Notes: generated by a model from the letters alone, not told the origin. Counted from the stretch's first letter, positions 24,605 to 37,548 are shown. The stretch: DNA of 64,000 bases from Termitomyces sp. T153 (GCA_018296165.2 JACKQL020000015.1:496001-560000), one strand, 5' to 3'. Program-made: numbers and translations.

Positions 24605-25780
24605 TGAGTTTGGGTGAACCCAGGTGTCATGAGTAAGGGATAAAGCTTGGGTGAACCCAGAGCTCATCAATGGTGGTATTTGACACACAGAAGAGACTGT
24701 CTTGTTCCCAAGGCACCTTACAGGTGTACATCAAGCCCCATGCCTTGAAAGTCACTCAGCAAAGGAGGAAATCTGAGAGTTGGGGTTTCCAAACCCAAAA
24801 CCTGAGAGGGAGTGTGAGTGAGTTTGGATGTATCCAGAACTCGTGAGGGAAGGATAGAGCTTGGAGGAACCGAGTTCAACTCCAGTCCTACTTCGATGGA
24901 GTTTGATGATTATGTAATTCACCCATGGAAAACACGATGAGCGTTGAGTGAGTAGGTGTGATCTGTGAGCAATATATTGGAAAAATAGATCTTTGAGGTA
25001 GCATCATGGTGATACAGATGCCTTAGTCCATCAAGGCTATGCCATAGAGAGATCCTTAAGATCACTCAGCACAACAGGAGTTTGAGTTGAGCCAAGAACT
25101 AGAACCAAGTGATCACGAGTTTGGGTTGGACCCAGAACTTCACAGGCAGTGGTAGAGTTTGGATGAACTCAGAAGTGATATAGAATTCAATGAGCTTGGG
25201 TGAACTGAGAACTTGTGAGGAAGGGACAGAGCTTGGATGAACCCAGAGCTCATGGTCGTTTTCAACAAGTCAAAGTCCAACTTGACTGGTGTTTGATTCT
25301 TACATAACCCATCATGGGAATGCAATCAGCAATAAGCAGAATCATAAATAAGATTATTAAGATTATATATGAGTGTGTCGAGCAACAAAGACTACATTTT
25401 GCAGATATGATATATGTAAACAAAATTGATTCATTTGAGAGCCAAACTATAATAGTAAATGACATCTGTAACTGACAGACAGTAAGTGTAAGCAAGACTA
25501 TTATCATCCGCTGGACTACATGTATCTAGACTTGGCGCCGCAAGTTATTTAGATCTGATCAACATAAAGAGACCAAATTAAAATGAGTGAGTGTATTGAT
25601 TGTGAGCTCAGAGAAAATAGAAAAATAGAACCAAGTGAGCGAGTTTGGGTTGGACCCAGAACTTTAGAGGAAGTGATAGAGTTTGGGTGAGCTCAGAAGT
25701 GATACAGAAGTCAATGAGCTTGGGTGAACCCAGAACTCGTGAGGGAGGGACAGAGCTTGGGTGAACTCAGAGCTCATAGT
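24605..25780. repeat. Dispersed motif array GCTTGGGTGAACCCAGA, left arm
   Basis: About a dozen degenerate copies of a 17-23 bp near-palindromic word (consensus gagcttgggtgaacccagagctc, with tt for ct and aactc for agctc variants), near 24609, 24647, 24823, 24857, 25116, 25157, 25192, 25225, 25640, 25679, 25717 and 25753. More copies lie at 35385-35470, 47857-48720 and, inverted, in the right arm. They may be transposase-binding or recombination repeats. Confidence 0.7.
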
Positions 25781-26110
25781 CATTTTCAACAAGTCAAAGT
25801 CCAACTTGACTGGTGTTTGATTCTTACATAACCCATCATGGGAATGCGATCAGCAATAAGTAGAATCATAGATAAGATTATTAAGATTATATATGAGCAC
25901 GTTGAGTGACAAAGACTACATTTTTGTAAGGACAATGGTTGAGTATCAGAAATGATAAATGTGAACAAGATTGATTTATTTGAGAGCCAAACTATAATAG
26001 TATAAATGTGAACAAGATTGATCTATTTGAGAGCCAAACTATAATAGTAATGAGTTATGTAACTGACAGACAGTAAGTGCAAACAAGACTACTATCATCT
26101 GCCAGACTAC
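25098..26110. repeat. Tandem duplication of about 0.5 kb at the inner edge of the left arm
   Basis: The segment from about 25098 to 25513 is repeated from about 25632 to 26110, including the gagtttgggttggacccagaact words, the caagtccaacttgactggtg block and the agattattaagattatat stretch. The right arm has one copy. Confidence 0.7.
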
Positions 26111-26128
26111 ATGTATCAATCATATCAA

Positions 26129-27310
26129 CTAGTTCTGCAAGTGAGGTAAGTTAAGGACTGGATGAGGGTCCAACTTGGTTTGCAATCCAGGAACCAGAGT
26201 CTCAAACCACACCTTGTCATAGAAGTTTGCAGGAAGCTTTGCAGGAATGTCACTGTAAAGATGTGTAGTCTCTTTGCGTTTGCTGATTTGACAGATATGA
26301 GGAGCACTACTAGGGAGTCGATTTCTGAGGATGTTAGTGGTAGGATGACTTTGGTCTATGTAGTGACAGTCTGGTAACGTGTGGATAGTGCCAAGTTTGA
26401 ATTTTGACTCTATATTCTCCACCATCAGACTCATCTGAACTCTGGCCGTCCACTCCTAGAGATCTAACCATGAGAAGCATCTCGTTCCAAGCCAGATTAT
26501 TATCATATTCAACTTGGTCTTGACAATGACTGCTCCTCGCAAGGTATAGCTTGAATGTCCTAGTTAGCCAGTGAAAAGATGGAGAAAGGATACACATACT
26601 TGTTTCTGTCTCATCCCAACTCGCTTATGGTGACTCATAGCTTGAAACTCGGCTGTCATGTGTACAAGAACGTCCTCCAGCTGTTCATTGGCCCTTGGAC
26701 AGGCCTTTGCACAAGCCTTCCAAAGAGTGTCAAGACAATTGAGGAAATGTCACGCAACTATGTCTGTAGACAGGTCCTTCTCAGGATACTTCTGCATCAC
26801 CATGTCAGCAAATTGCCAAGCAAGTGAGACATTCCGTATATTCTCAGGAGCCTCGATATAAATCTGTGGGTGCTGGAGGTTCAGTCCAGGAGCATCGTCA
26901 TCGAAACAAAAATTGAACACGTCCCAGGGCGCGGCCAGTAGCTCTGGTCTTTCTGAGACAATATTTGGGAATTCCCTATCCTTCTTCGTTCCAAGGAGGG
27001 ACCGCATCTCTTTCCAGACAACACGCATGGTATTGTTGTGCTGTTCAGTTCGTACTTCTTGGCCTTGCAGTACTTTGAAAGGGAATGTCCACTGCACCAA
27101 TGCTTTTCTACGTCCAGGCTCACCAAAACGCTGCACGGTTACATCAAAATCGCTGTGTAAGGCCAAGATTTCATCCTTTAGTCTTCTAAGAGTAGGTCCG
27201 ATGTCATCACTGTCATAGACAATGCTGTCGTCATTGTCTTTGTTATCTTTGTTGTTGTCTTCTTCATCTTCGACGTCACTTCCACCGCTGTTATCACTAG
27301 CAGCCCCACC
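26129..27310 (-). pseudogene. Acidic mushroom-specific protein with SSDESD motif
   Basis: Three minus-strand coding blocks in order: 27310-26750 (an Asp/Glu-rich run, then PTLRRLKDEILALHSDFDVT, WTFPFKVLQGQEVR, RSLLGTKKDREFPNI, DDDAPGLNLQHPQIYIEAPE), 26600-26390 (TFKLYLARSS, then LGVDGQSSDESDGGEYRVK) and 26330-26129 (KLPANFYDKVWFETL, then LPHLQN stop). I know this pattern only from multicopy hypothetical proteins of agaric genomes; no catalytic domain is evident. The link between the first and second blocks contains stops. It faces the same way as the next two large cargo genes on the minus strand. Confidence 0.65.
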
Positions 27311-27929
27311 TCAGTGTCTCCTAGTGAAACAGACAGACAGCTGAGTTGCATCATTTGAAGAAGTGCTCTTGCCATCCTCTCTGGTCTCTCAAAGTCTTGA
27401 ACTCTTTGCCATTCGAGGAGTGGTAGACAATTGAAAAGAGTTGTGAAGGTGAGCAGAAGGGGTGAGAACCAGTTCTTCATTAATCTTGGGCAACAAAGTG
27501 GGCTGGTAATTCAATCAACCAGTTCTAGGAAGCCTGTCTGTCCATACAAAATCATCACGGTTGCATTGCTTGGACTTTTTCAAAGGAGTCACAATCATAG
27601 GTGGCAAGCAAACACTCCCAGAACGAGGACCGGGCAACATGTGGGACGGCATTGAAAACTTCTGAGAGGTCTATGATTGCTGCGCTTGCCAAGCAGGACT
27701 CAAGCAAATCATTTGGTTTCAAAGCAGTAGATTGTCATCAGGAACCTCGCTTAAAATGTGAGGTGAATGCATTGAATCATTGGCAAGAGAAGTTCCTGCA
27801 GTCCCATGAGTATGGGAGGCAACTGATTGAGACGATGCACATGATCTGAATGGCGAAGAATGGGGTCTCATTCCAAACAGCTTGAGAAAAGAACAAGTCA
27901 GATATTTGATAATCGAAGATAGTATGAAT

Positions 27930-30351
27930 TTACTTGGTAGTTGACTGGCATTGATGGGTCAGGCAAATTTTCTTTCTGTTTTCCAGCATGATAAGGTCTT
28001 CCATCAGCAAAGTTGGAGACAGTTTGTTGCTGCCCTTTGTAATGAGCAGGCCTTGAGTTGGTGGTACTGGGGATGTTATCTACGTCAATAATCATTTGGT
28101 TGCTGTTGTCTTCAGATTCTGTGTCAGGTTCATATCCATTTTGGTCTGCAACATTGAGTATGACATCCTCATCTGAAGGATGTTCAGCAGCAGAGGGCTC
28201 AGCTTGTGTTGTTTCATTTGATTGTGCTGGATGCGTGGATACCTTCCCTTCCAAAGCATCCAAAGCAGAAATCCTCTGTTTAAGCTTGGTCACAGCGTCT
28301 TCATGAGTACTCTTTTCCTGCGACAGAGGTAATGGAAACCTGAGGAAGTGAAAAAAAATGAAAGACATACAACTCTGAGCTTGCCAATCAACTTTTGTGC
28401 TTGATCAAGTTGTAAACGTGCCTCTTGCATCTGTTTCAGTGCTTGATCACATTGAACTTGAAGATTATCTCATTCAATTTGTGTAGCTCGGTGTGCCTCT
28501 TGAAGAGCTGACAATTGATCCTCAAGCGCCTAACATTGAAAAATAAGTAAGAACAAAAGAAAGCAGGAAGTGACCAACTGATGCCTCTGTTGCAGACCGC
28601 GTACTGGTATCTGACTCTACAGACTCCAAAGCTGCCAGCTTAACCTGAGAAAAAGGGTGTTTTAGTTGACTGGAATGATGAGTAATGGTATGCCAGAGGC
28701 TTACTGCATTCTCTTGAACCTTCTTCCGTTCAGTTGATAATTCCTCCTGGTGTCGACTCAGAGTGTTTTGATGGGTATTCTGAAGACTCGTCAATTGGCT
28801 CTGAAGATCTTGAATAGTGGCCTAACAACGAGGAATCAATGAAGAAGAGAAAAATGCATGAATCAGTTACTGACAGAAGCCTTTGCAGACTGCATGCTCA
28901 TTTCTGATTGTACGTCTTTCGACGCTGCTAACTCAGCCTGATGAAAGTGTCAGAGCAAAAATGATGAGAAGTCGATGGGCAAACACTTACTGTGTTCTGT
29001 TGGAGAAGCCCCTCTTTAACAGATATTTGAACTTCCAGGATCTGTTGCTCTTCCTCGGCCATCTGCAATTGACTCTGAAGTCTTTGAATCATCACCTAAG
29101 TATTGGATAGTAAGCAGAGAGTAAAAGCAGACAAAGAATGACCAGAGCAAAAGGAGGCGATGAATAGTGACCCACTGTTGACTCTTCAGACTGGGCTTCC
29201 AACTTCGCCTGAAAGTCAGATATGACAATTTTGGCGGCATCCAGCTCAGCCTGAGAAATTGTTTGCAGTTAGAATGATAATTCATTTGTTGATCTTGATA
29301 AGCACTCACAATTTTCTCGTTGACTTTTTTCTGGTCTGCAGCCATACACTCTTGAAGACTCTTTTGCTCTCTTTCGACTGACCCCAGTTGTTCCAAGGTA
29401 TTTTGATGAGTTTCCTGGAGGGTCAACAATTGAATCTTCAGATGTCCAATGGTAGCAACAAGAATCTCTTTATTATTTGTAGTGTTGTTGAGATTGCCCT
29501 TGATTTGTTTCAAATCCAATCAAAGCCTATTGCACTCTCCTTGTGATAGTAGTAGCTGTTGCTCGCTGCTTTACATCTGGTCCTAAAGAGACTTGATACA
29601 TTTTGAAAAGGGGAGAAGCACAAGTATTACAACCCACCTGATATTCCTCTAACAATGCTGCTTCAGCATCCCTTTGGCATTGCTGCTTGGCTTGAAGGAT
29701 GGTCAGTTGCTTCAAAGAAGAGTCACACTCGGCAGTGAAAGTCTGCGCCAGAATAGTCATTGCTACTAGGGCTCTTTGTGTGTGAAATCTAATGTTTTTC
29801 TCCTTGGCGATCTCATTGTAATGGTGATGATCAGCGTAAGCTTGAAGCCGCGCAACTTGTTCCACACTGTCTTCCAATTCTATTGTCTTGTGTTGCAAGT
29901 CAGAGCATTGAGTGTTGAGGGTGTGCTCAAGTTTGGTGTTGGTACTTTCAATCTAGGTGCGGATGGTGTCATGGGTATTCTGACAAATTTATGCAAGAAT
30001 GACATACATCGGCAAGACGTTTCTGTGTTTCATTTGATTCGGCTATCTTCTTGGCAAGCTAGCAAGTCGATCAGTATGGATTCTTCAACGACTTGCGCAG
30101 AGCTCACCCGCTGCTCCAGAGAGAGAATCTGGAGCTTCAGCAAAGCAGTGTCGTTGTCATCTTGACTTGAGTTCTTGTCCAAGCCCTACAAGAGACAAGT
30201 CAAACAAGGATGGCTAGATGAACAAGCGACCTACTGTATATAGAACTAGTTCATGGCAGCTGGTCAATTCTTCATTTCCTTGTCGACGTTTCTTGGAAGG
30301 AGCATCATTGACATGACCGACCCCTTCTTTGTTTTGCTTGTTGACCGTCAT
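27930..30351 (-). pseudogene. Multi-exon coiled-coil protein
   Basis: Starts near 30351 (MTVNKQNKEGVGHVNDAPSK, with a basic KKRR). It is split into about a dozen short exons with introns of 45-80 bp. Nearly all exons read as long Gln/Glu/Leu heptad repeats, for example LKIQLLTLQETHQNTLEQLG, ATIQDLQSQLTSLQNTHQNT and LEQRVSSAQVVEESIL. The final exon (28368-27930) has an acidic region (EPDTESEDNSNQMIIDVD). Likely a filamentous or scaffold-type protein. A few stops (near 28465 and in the 30020 exon) suggest decay, although some may be splice-site misreadings. No known enzyme domain. Confidence 0.6.
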
Positions 30352-30470
30352 TATAATATGTTTGGGTAACAGGGAACATTTATGGAACAGAGGTTCCTCT
30401 TGAGTGTCTACAGACATCATAGTCACTCCTTGTCTATTCAAAGGTTTGTGATGCGCCGGTGATACGATGT

Positions 30471-31443
30471 TGTCACACCATTGGGAACATAATAAACACC
30501 AGAAGTCAAAACAAACATTTATTAAGGCTGAAAACTGTAAGCCTCCTGGTAAAACAAGTCCCAGCAACATTATCCCTTTAAATACACCAGAAGAAAGACA
30601 GAACAGGATAGGACAAGGACTATACTAGACTATACACTCAATAATAGTCCAATCACTGTAATGGGAGGGGAAGCATGGGACTGGCAAAAGCACCTGAGTG
30701 GCATCAATTCTGGCAAGATCTAGATCTGATCTAAGAATAACCAGATTGGAATGTTGATTGAAAGGAGGTAAAGGGGGAATGAATGAGAAAGAATGGAATG
30801 AAGGGAAGGGAAAGGAAGATGAATGGAAGAATATGAAATGAATGGAATGAAGGGAAGGGAAAGGAAGATAAATGGAAGAACCTGAATGGGAAAGGACCTG
30901 AATGGGGAAGAATATGAAATAAATAAAGGAAGAAGAAGGGAAGAAACTGAATGGAGAAGAATATGAATGGAAGAAATACAAAGGAGGGAGAGATAAATGG
31001 GGCAAATGGAAGCTAAGAATGCAAAGGAGGAATGATGGAACCAGGAACTGGCCTGTGGCACTGAAACAGGCATGCCAAAAGGGGGAATTAGAATAACAGT
31101 TATGAATAAGGGGCTGGAAAGTATGGAACCAAAAGTCACATGTAGGGGGTGGTCTGTGCACTGTAGAAAGAGGTATAAATAGCCTAAGTAGAGTAGCAAA
31201 TGGACAGGCAATTAATAGGCAAAGGCTCGGTGGTTCCCAGGGAGTGAATCACTTAGGCTGGAGTTTGTTAAGACCCCTCTGCATTCAGAATAGAAATATT
31301 TTGGAAGTAAACCCCTTCAACTTCAAGCATTCATCAAGACATCAGTGTTGAATTGGAGTAGACTGCCTAAGTCTTCAAGAAAGCCCCAGAACTATCAGTA
31401 TTACTCTAACCCAGTACTACACCGGGTTGTTTCCAATGGTGAC
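30471..31443. mobile_element. Possible small insertion: MITE-like or solo-LTR-like
   Basis: The left edge (tgtcacaccattgggaac) and right edge (gtttccaatggtgac) are imperfect inverted repeats of 13-15 bp. The interior also has LTR-like traits, including a TATA-like box (gaggtataaatag near 31170). I found no convincing TSD, so class and exact ends are open. No real coding frame. Confidence 0.35.
30775..31030. repeat. Purine-rich tandem repeats
   Basis: A unit of about 50 bp starting gaatggaatgaagggaag is repeated twice at about 30787-30890, followed by diverged GAA/GGAA-rich units. Apparent minus-strand Ser/Phe/Leu-rich frames here are low-complexity artefacts. Confidence 0.65.
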
Positions 31444-31809
31444 GATAGCCTAGAAAACAATGCGATGTCAGAAATTACAAAGAAACGATATGGGACTTCA
31501 CATACTTCGAAGTCACCGTTCATTGTATCTGGACTATGTAGGTATTGCCTGACTTCCACAGGTGGTGAGGATGATAATGGGGAACTGATATGGGACAAAG
31601 GCTGAAAGGTTGAATTTCGAAGAAAACATATGTTAGAAATTCTAAAGTCCGCTCCTTTGTCAAAATGATCACAAAGGACAAAAGTAAAAACAAAGGACAT
31701 GACCATATAAAAATCTGCTCACTTACCCTCTCAGATGGAAATATCACTTGTTTCCTTCCTTGTCAAACCTACAACGTGCTCATCGCTACTGCATATTAAT
31801 TGTCACGAT

Positions 31810-32323
31810 GGTCAATACTTTGGAACCGTTCACCCCTACCACACGTGTGAGTGGCTTTCTTATTCGTGATAGATTGTATGATGTTGACCCAGGGTAGGAC
31901 TATACAATGCTTCTTGGTGGGTGTTATTATGGTGTGTCGTGTATACAACCTATCACCAAGAGAGTTCAATGTCAAACCAATTATTGTGGGAGGTGACCAC
32001 ACCTCAAGTTTATCCTCGCCAACCACAAAGTACAACCCCATATCCACCATGCCCTCATCACCATCACAGGTGACCATGGAATCGCTCAGTTCCATCTGTT
32101 TTTCAAGAACCATGTGAACTTACCAGTTAACCATCAAATTTTGCCATGGGCAGCAGAGAGCTGGCGAGGCGACATTTTTGTCTTGAAAAAGGGGAAAGAA
32201 AAAGAATTTGTAACCATCCAAGCTATGGATAACACTCTTGCCAACTTTGCCATGCGTTGGTACATATGGGCCTTTCATCAATCTCTTTCATGTGAGTTGA
32301 TTTGGAAACCACTAGTTTTGTAG
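31810..32323 (+). pseudogene. Small mushroom hypothetical (HHALITITG...WRGDIFVLKKG)
   Basis: Plus-strand blocks: MVNTLEPFTPTTRVSGFLIR at about 31810, HHALITITGDHGIAQFHLFF near 32050, and LPWAAESWRGDIFVLKKGKE near 32140 with IQAMDNTLANFAMRW at the end. This resembles a widespread multicopy agaric hypothetical with a histidine/threonine core and a conserved WRGD block. Stops and a frameshift between blocks make it broken. It points away from the coiled-coil gene. Confidence 0.5.
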
Positions 32324-32429
32324 GCAGAGCACATCAGGGTCGACTCTATATCCCCAAAAACTTAACATTCCATTTCCCTTGACAGATATAAATGGATTAG
32401 AATATAAAATACAGGTTCACATACACTTT

Positions 32430-35190
32430 ATATATACATGTAACAATAGTAGGAATCTGATACCCTCGAGATGTGACTTTCATGACTTTGATAAGTACTG
32501 TTCAATGAATGATTGGGACCACGACTCCATAGTGTCTTTAATACGACAAATCTCTTTGTTGCCACATAAGAGATCACGCCATTTCTTTGAGCTGATGGGC
32601 CCTCAAGAATTTGTTTGAGAACTAGTATTCGTGATCTCAGCCAGTCATCTAGAGAGGGTATGCTCACGATTTCCATTCCAGCGTCCATATTCTTCCCTGC
32701 TAGCTTCAGAGGTCTTCATTGTGGGAAACCAGGAACAGAGCACCATTTGATGACCAAATCCTAAAAGAAAGTGAGAACCGGAAATTTGATAACAGAAGAA
32801 AAATCTCACCAGTGTAACATACATACACACCAGAAATAAGGTTGAACTCCAATTCAGTCAAAGTGTTGTCAATGAATCTTCTATTGGTTTTTGGGTTGCG
32901 AACTCTGAGCATTGTGTTTGGGACCAATGACCAACCCATAGGACCTTGAAGGACTGTTGAAAAACTAATGACAGACGCACTCAATTGCCAAATAAAACCC
33001 CCTCACATCAATGCAGCATGTGCATGAGGTTGATTCAAAAGGGACTCCCGTTGCCTCAGATAAGAATTGTAATCCTCCATCCCAAACGATGGATCAGACA
33101 ATCGTGTAGGTAGGACACAAGGTGGCAGGGATTGGCGTGGTGCTCTAGAAGCAAGTTCAAGAGGAAGACAAGTTTGAAATGGGATTCCATGCTGGAAGAG
33201 ATACTTGGCAACATCTGACTCACAAAGCCGAGAATCAAGGCGACACACCATCAATGCATCCGCCGCAGTAGTCAATGTCAGCTTCCACAGCATTTCAGAT
33301 TTGTCCCCAAATTCAAACATGTACAGTAATTGAGACTGATTGTCATCATTGATGACAATGCATAAGTATTTGGACCACTTGGACATTGACAGAGAGACAT
33401 GGCTTTGAACGTTGAAATTGCACTCATCATCCTTGGGTTTTTGTCCTGCAATAATGCCTTCCAAGTAAGACCTTGCCAGAGCTGCACATGGAACTGCCAT
33501 AATGTGAGGCTGGCACTCAACCGATCCCAAACCTAGCCAACAAACAAGTTGACTGGCTTCTGCCACGCTTGCCAGCGAGGGGTGTGAGGATGGAAGAGGA
33601 AGAGGTGGAGTAAAGCCATAGTGTAAGACGAGAATTTCCAAAATTTCCTGTTGCAAGATGTTGATTGACCTGGAGTCTGACAATGATGATGGAATGGGTA
33701 TGGGCTCCGATGACAATTTAGGCGATGTTGGCGATTCTGGCACTACTGGCTCTGAAAGAACAATAGCATGCTGGAGGGGATGAATGCGGGGCATGTCAAG
33801 GCATTTGGATTCTGAAAGATGTGCTGGCTGATCTGAAGGACTGAGAACCCTTGGGACCTTAGTATTATCATATGGAGGCTTGAGTGGATTGCAGGAATTG
33901 GTTTATTCTTCTGGGAAAGCGTAAAATTCCTCAAACTTGGCCTCATAATCACAATCGCTAGGACCAAATTCCTTGCAGCAATCCCACTCATTTGAGAATG
34001 AATTGTAGCGCTTCTGTGCCTCACTATATTGTCCAAGTGTATCTGCTCTATCTGCCTTGCGCACTTGAATGTGGCACCACACATTTTTGTCCTCCTCACT
34101 ATGAGACCATTCAAAGACTTGAGCACTGACTGTTGGTGGCCGTCACTCTCTGTTCAAATGGGTCTGTCAAGCAGCAGGAGTCTCAGACAAGAGATGTCAA
34201 GTGTTATGCTCGTCTCAAGCAGAAAGAAAAGCTTCATACTCAGGCCGTTTTGTCGTCTGCGTGGATGGGTGGAGTTGTTTGCTCAGTGTGCGTGTCTCAT
34301 GCACAGGATTGGTCAAAGCCAGCACCGCACGCTGCATCTGGCTCGCAGTGGGTGCCAAATAAGTGAGGGAGGAGATGGCCACCTCTTTAGAACCCCATCG
34401 ATACCAGACCGGAATGTTGTACTTGAGAAACCACTCTATAGCTGGTTGCCTTGTGTCTTTACTGGTTATATCAAGGAATACGCCGGCGTGTTCAGTGTTT
34501 GGGGAGAATTCGCAAACTGTCAAAGCCTGAAGCGCATCTACTGTTTTGATTGGGAAACCATTATTGCAAAGTGCAACTTGCCAATATACATCAGTATCAG
34601 TTGCATTGGCTGACTTGGCTTTAGCAATGAGATAGGACAGCAATCCCATCCAAATCAAAAACCAGTCTCTAGCCTCATAGATTTGAGACAAAGTATGCCC
34701 ATAGCTGTAGTGTCCATCAACATAGCCCATAGACCAGGGAGAGAAGGGGCAAACTACCAAAGCCTCGAAGTTCTTGGCTAGGATAGTTGTTGCACAATTC
34801 AGCCACCAATCTAACTTGACTCAGGAATCCTTAATTTCTGAAGGTAGAACAAACTGGTCTCACCCATCTTTAGCGTGTTCCAAGCTTGGAACTTTGGCAA
34901 GTCATTTGAAAAGAGGACCAGCATATGAAGATTTACGGGAGACAAATGCAAGCCATCCATATGCCTCTGTTCACCAGAAAGGCTCGGTAAAATCGTCTGT
35001 ACAAAAAGTCTTGCTTTGAAAGATGCTATACTCCATTCCAATTTTGGGATCTTGAGGTGGGAGAGAAATTGAGCAACTGCAGTTTGGCGAATAGTATAAA
35101 TCACTCTGGTAAATGATGATGTCTCCAGAACTTTTATCCAATCTATAAAGTTGGTGTTAACAATGCTCAGCAGTATATCGAGTTGCAAAA
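32430..35190 (-). pseudogene. Large multi-exon mushroom hypothetical protein
   Basis: Minus-strand order: 35188-34811 (ends DLPKFQAWNTLKMGETSLFY), 34760-34215 (VCPFSPWSMGYVDGHYSYGH, ARDWFLIWMGLLSYLIAKA, VWYRWGSKE), 34126-33900 (DCCKEFGPSDCDYEAKFEEF), 33794-33003 (LHYGFTPPLPLPSSHP, TLTTAADALMVCRLDSRLCE, FGMEDYNSYLRQRESLL), 32984-32820 (LTELEFNLISGVYVCYT) and 32760-32430. The same architecture occurs in many copies in agaric genomes; its function is unknown to me. In-frame stops near 34200 and 33905 show it is decayed. At least four introns of about 50 bp are implied. Confidence 0.65.
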
Positions 35191-35379
35191 CTTACTCTCT
35201 ATTCATTGTTTCTGTCTATAGTTGGTGGGACTCAGATAAAAATGTTATGAAAAATGCAATTATAGAGAGGTCTGGGCAAGTACCAAGCCTTGCAACAGAA
35301 AGATGATTATAATGAGGTGGATAAAATTCCAGAACACTAGTATATGGGGAGGATGATCAGAGCTTGGAAGAGGGAGTGA

Positions 35380-35480
35380 TAGAGCTTGGGTGAACCCAAA
35401 ACTCAAGGGAAAGGTAACAAGCTTGGGTGAACCCAGAACTCGTGGGGGAGGGACAGAGCTTGGGTGAAACCAGAGCTTAT
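35380..35480. repeat. Dispersed motif copies (GCTTGGGTGAACCCA), interior
   Basis: Three consecutive copies at about 35385, 35419 and 35455, followed by the caaagtccgacttgactggtg block and cataagccatcatgggaa. The arms show the same order, so this is a further, diverged arm-like segment. Confidence 0.6.
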
Positions 35481-35879
35481 GGGTCATTTCAAAAAGCCAA
35501 AGTCCGACTTGACTGGTGTTTGGTACTTACATAAGCCATCATGGGAACACAATGAGCAATAAGTATAATCATAGATAAGATTATGTATGAGTGAGGATGA
35601 GCGTCTAGCAATCTCACAATACCAATTGCACGCAGACTACATATTTTGTGGTATCTGACATGGGCATGAAGAAAATTTATTTATTTGAGAGCGAAATATA
35701 CACAGTGTTCTGTAAGTGACAGACTGTAATTCCAAACAGGGCTATATGATATCACACCTCTGCTGGATATGAATGTGTTTCTAATGCTTTACCTGAGCTT
35801 GTTAAATGTGATGCAACGTATGCTTAATTTCTATTCAAGATGATACCCAGAAATGAGAAGTACAAGTATAAACAAATAA

Positions 35880-36565
35880 ATCTAAAACCACCAACCACTC
35901 ATTCCTCCATCACATATCTGTATCTGCCTTAGATGACGCTCTCACACCTCCCATGGCCTCCACAGCCATCCACAACTGCTTCACTCACCCCACCTCATGA
36001 ACACGCTCCACCAGTGTATCCAGTACCGACTTTCCTCCTGCCTCGCCCGAATCTGCCTTGTCAAGAAGCTGAGTAACTCAGTTGCCCAATTCCTGTATCC
36101 TGTCTCGCTTGTTTCCCATTGTGTTTCCCAGGGTGATGAGCCACAAAGTAACTGTACAGTTGTCGAGTGGCGTTAGCCCAGCTACAGCATTGTACATCAT
36201 GATGAACTTAGTTGGGAGAGCAGTAAGGATGGCAAGAGACTCTGACTTGAGGATAGAGAGCCATTCAAGCTTTATCTTTTCACAAAGTCATTGTCGTTTC
36301 AATACTTTGAGAGCATGGGGATATATTCTTCATAGTCAGAAATCAAACGCAATATCCATGTAGTGCTCTAGCACCATCTGAAATTGTGTCATCAAGTTTT
36401 GCCTCTTCACGACGTTGTTGTCCTCTCCGGCGGGGGCATCAAATCCATATTCTGCTAATGGGGAAGTACAAGGGGCAGGTCTGGTTGAATTGCAAATATA
36501 AGTCTTGATGACCACACCTCAAAGAAATCAAACACAATATCCGTGTGGTGCTGCAGCAATGTCTG
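35880..36565 (-). pseudogene. Hypothetical cargo gene fragment interrupted by G3
   Basis: The minus strand reads through coding-like stretches such as LPTKFIMMYNAVAGLTPLDN, LWLITLGNTMGNKRDRIQEL and VTQLLDKADSGEAGGKSVLD with occasional stops, and HHTDIVFDFFEVWSSR nearest to G3. The family is not recognised. G3 was inserted at 36570; the upstream part would continue from 47626. Confidence 0.4.
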
Positions 36566-36570
36566 GAGAC
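36566..36570. repeat. TSD of G3, left copy (gagac)
   Basis: Identical to 47621-47625. Five-base TSDs are normal for Gypsy elements. Confidence 0.88.
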
Positions 36571-37548
36571 TGTCAGGTTCCACTGACGATGGGGGCTCAG
36601 TACACTGGCAAGTCCTTACTAGGCGAATGTGATGTCCTGCACTTATAACCAGGCATCCGGAGTTGGAGTGGAGGTGGGGAGGCTTGCAAGGGGGTTCTAG
36701 GGAAAGCAGCCCAAGCAAGTCCTGAATGGCCCAGAGAAGTCTAAGACCAAAAGTATTGGTCGTTGACCCAGGGCAGGTGTCAGGGCTAGTTCATGGGCAT
36801 GCAAATAGATTGCGGGGTAAGTGGAGGCTTCTCAAGTGATGGGGGTGGGGCTGGAGTTGGATAGGGGATTACCAGGGCTTGATGGGTCCCGGGGCCGAGT
36901 GGGGAACAAGGGTCAGAGTTGTCATAAGAATGTTTGGGTCGTGGCGCATGCATGGAGTTTGTACTGATGTAGGGAGCAAGAGGAACTTAGAAGAACAAAG
37001 GAAATATGTACAGTCAAGATGAGACAGAGACAAGACGAGACTGAGGAGAAAGATAGATTCAAAACTTAAAAATAGAAACAGAGACAAGACGAGAGATGAA
37101 ACATAGGAAACCGGTAAATGTAATATCAAGACTAAAGTTCGAGGAGTTATTCTACGACTTATATACCAACTACTGGGTACCCTGGAGGGTGGTGGATATG
37201 GCAGCGGGAGTCAATGGGTGTCAGGTACAATCCAAGGGCGGGCTGCAGCGGTATTCTGATGGGATCAGTTGGGGGTGCAGGCCACTCCAAGGACATTGTG
37301 ATACTCTGGGACGGGTCAGGTAAACTAGGGTAGGGGGTCGGGAACATATGACATGGCCAGGAATGGTGGGGGAAGGTTTCGGGGGGAGTGTTGATGGCTA
37401 TGGAGAGGGTGTTGGAGTTGCCATCGGGGTTTGCTGGAGAAGTGTTGGAGTTATCCAGTGTGGGCGCAAAAGTGTGGGCGGGGTTCAGGGGAGTTAGACG
37501 GGAAATCGGGAGGGGTTGGGAACAGTGTCTAGGGAGCAGGTCATGACA
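36571..37548 (-). repeat. G3 3' LTR
   Basis: 978 bp. On the minus strand it starts TGTCATGACCTGCTCCC and ends GGAACCTGACA. A TATA-like box (ggtatataag) lies at 37158-37167 on the minus strand. Confidence 0.92.

Noticed and set aside
30625..31211. Long minus-strand frames rich in Ser, Phe, Leu and Pro
   Set aside because: They are translations of a purine-rich tandem repeat with no initiation context or homology.
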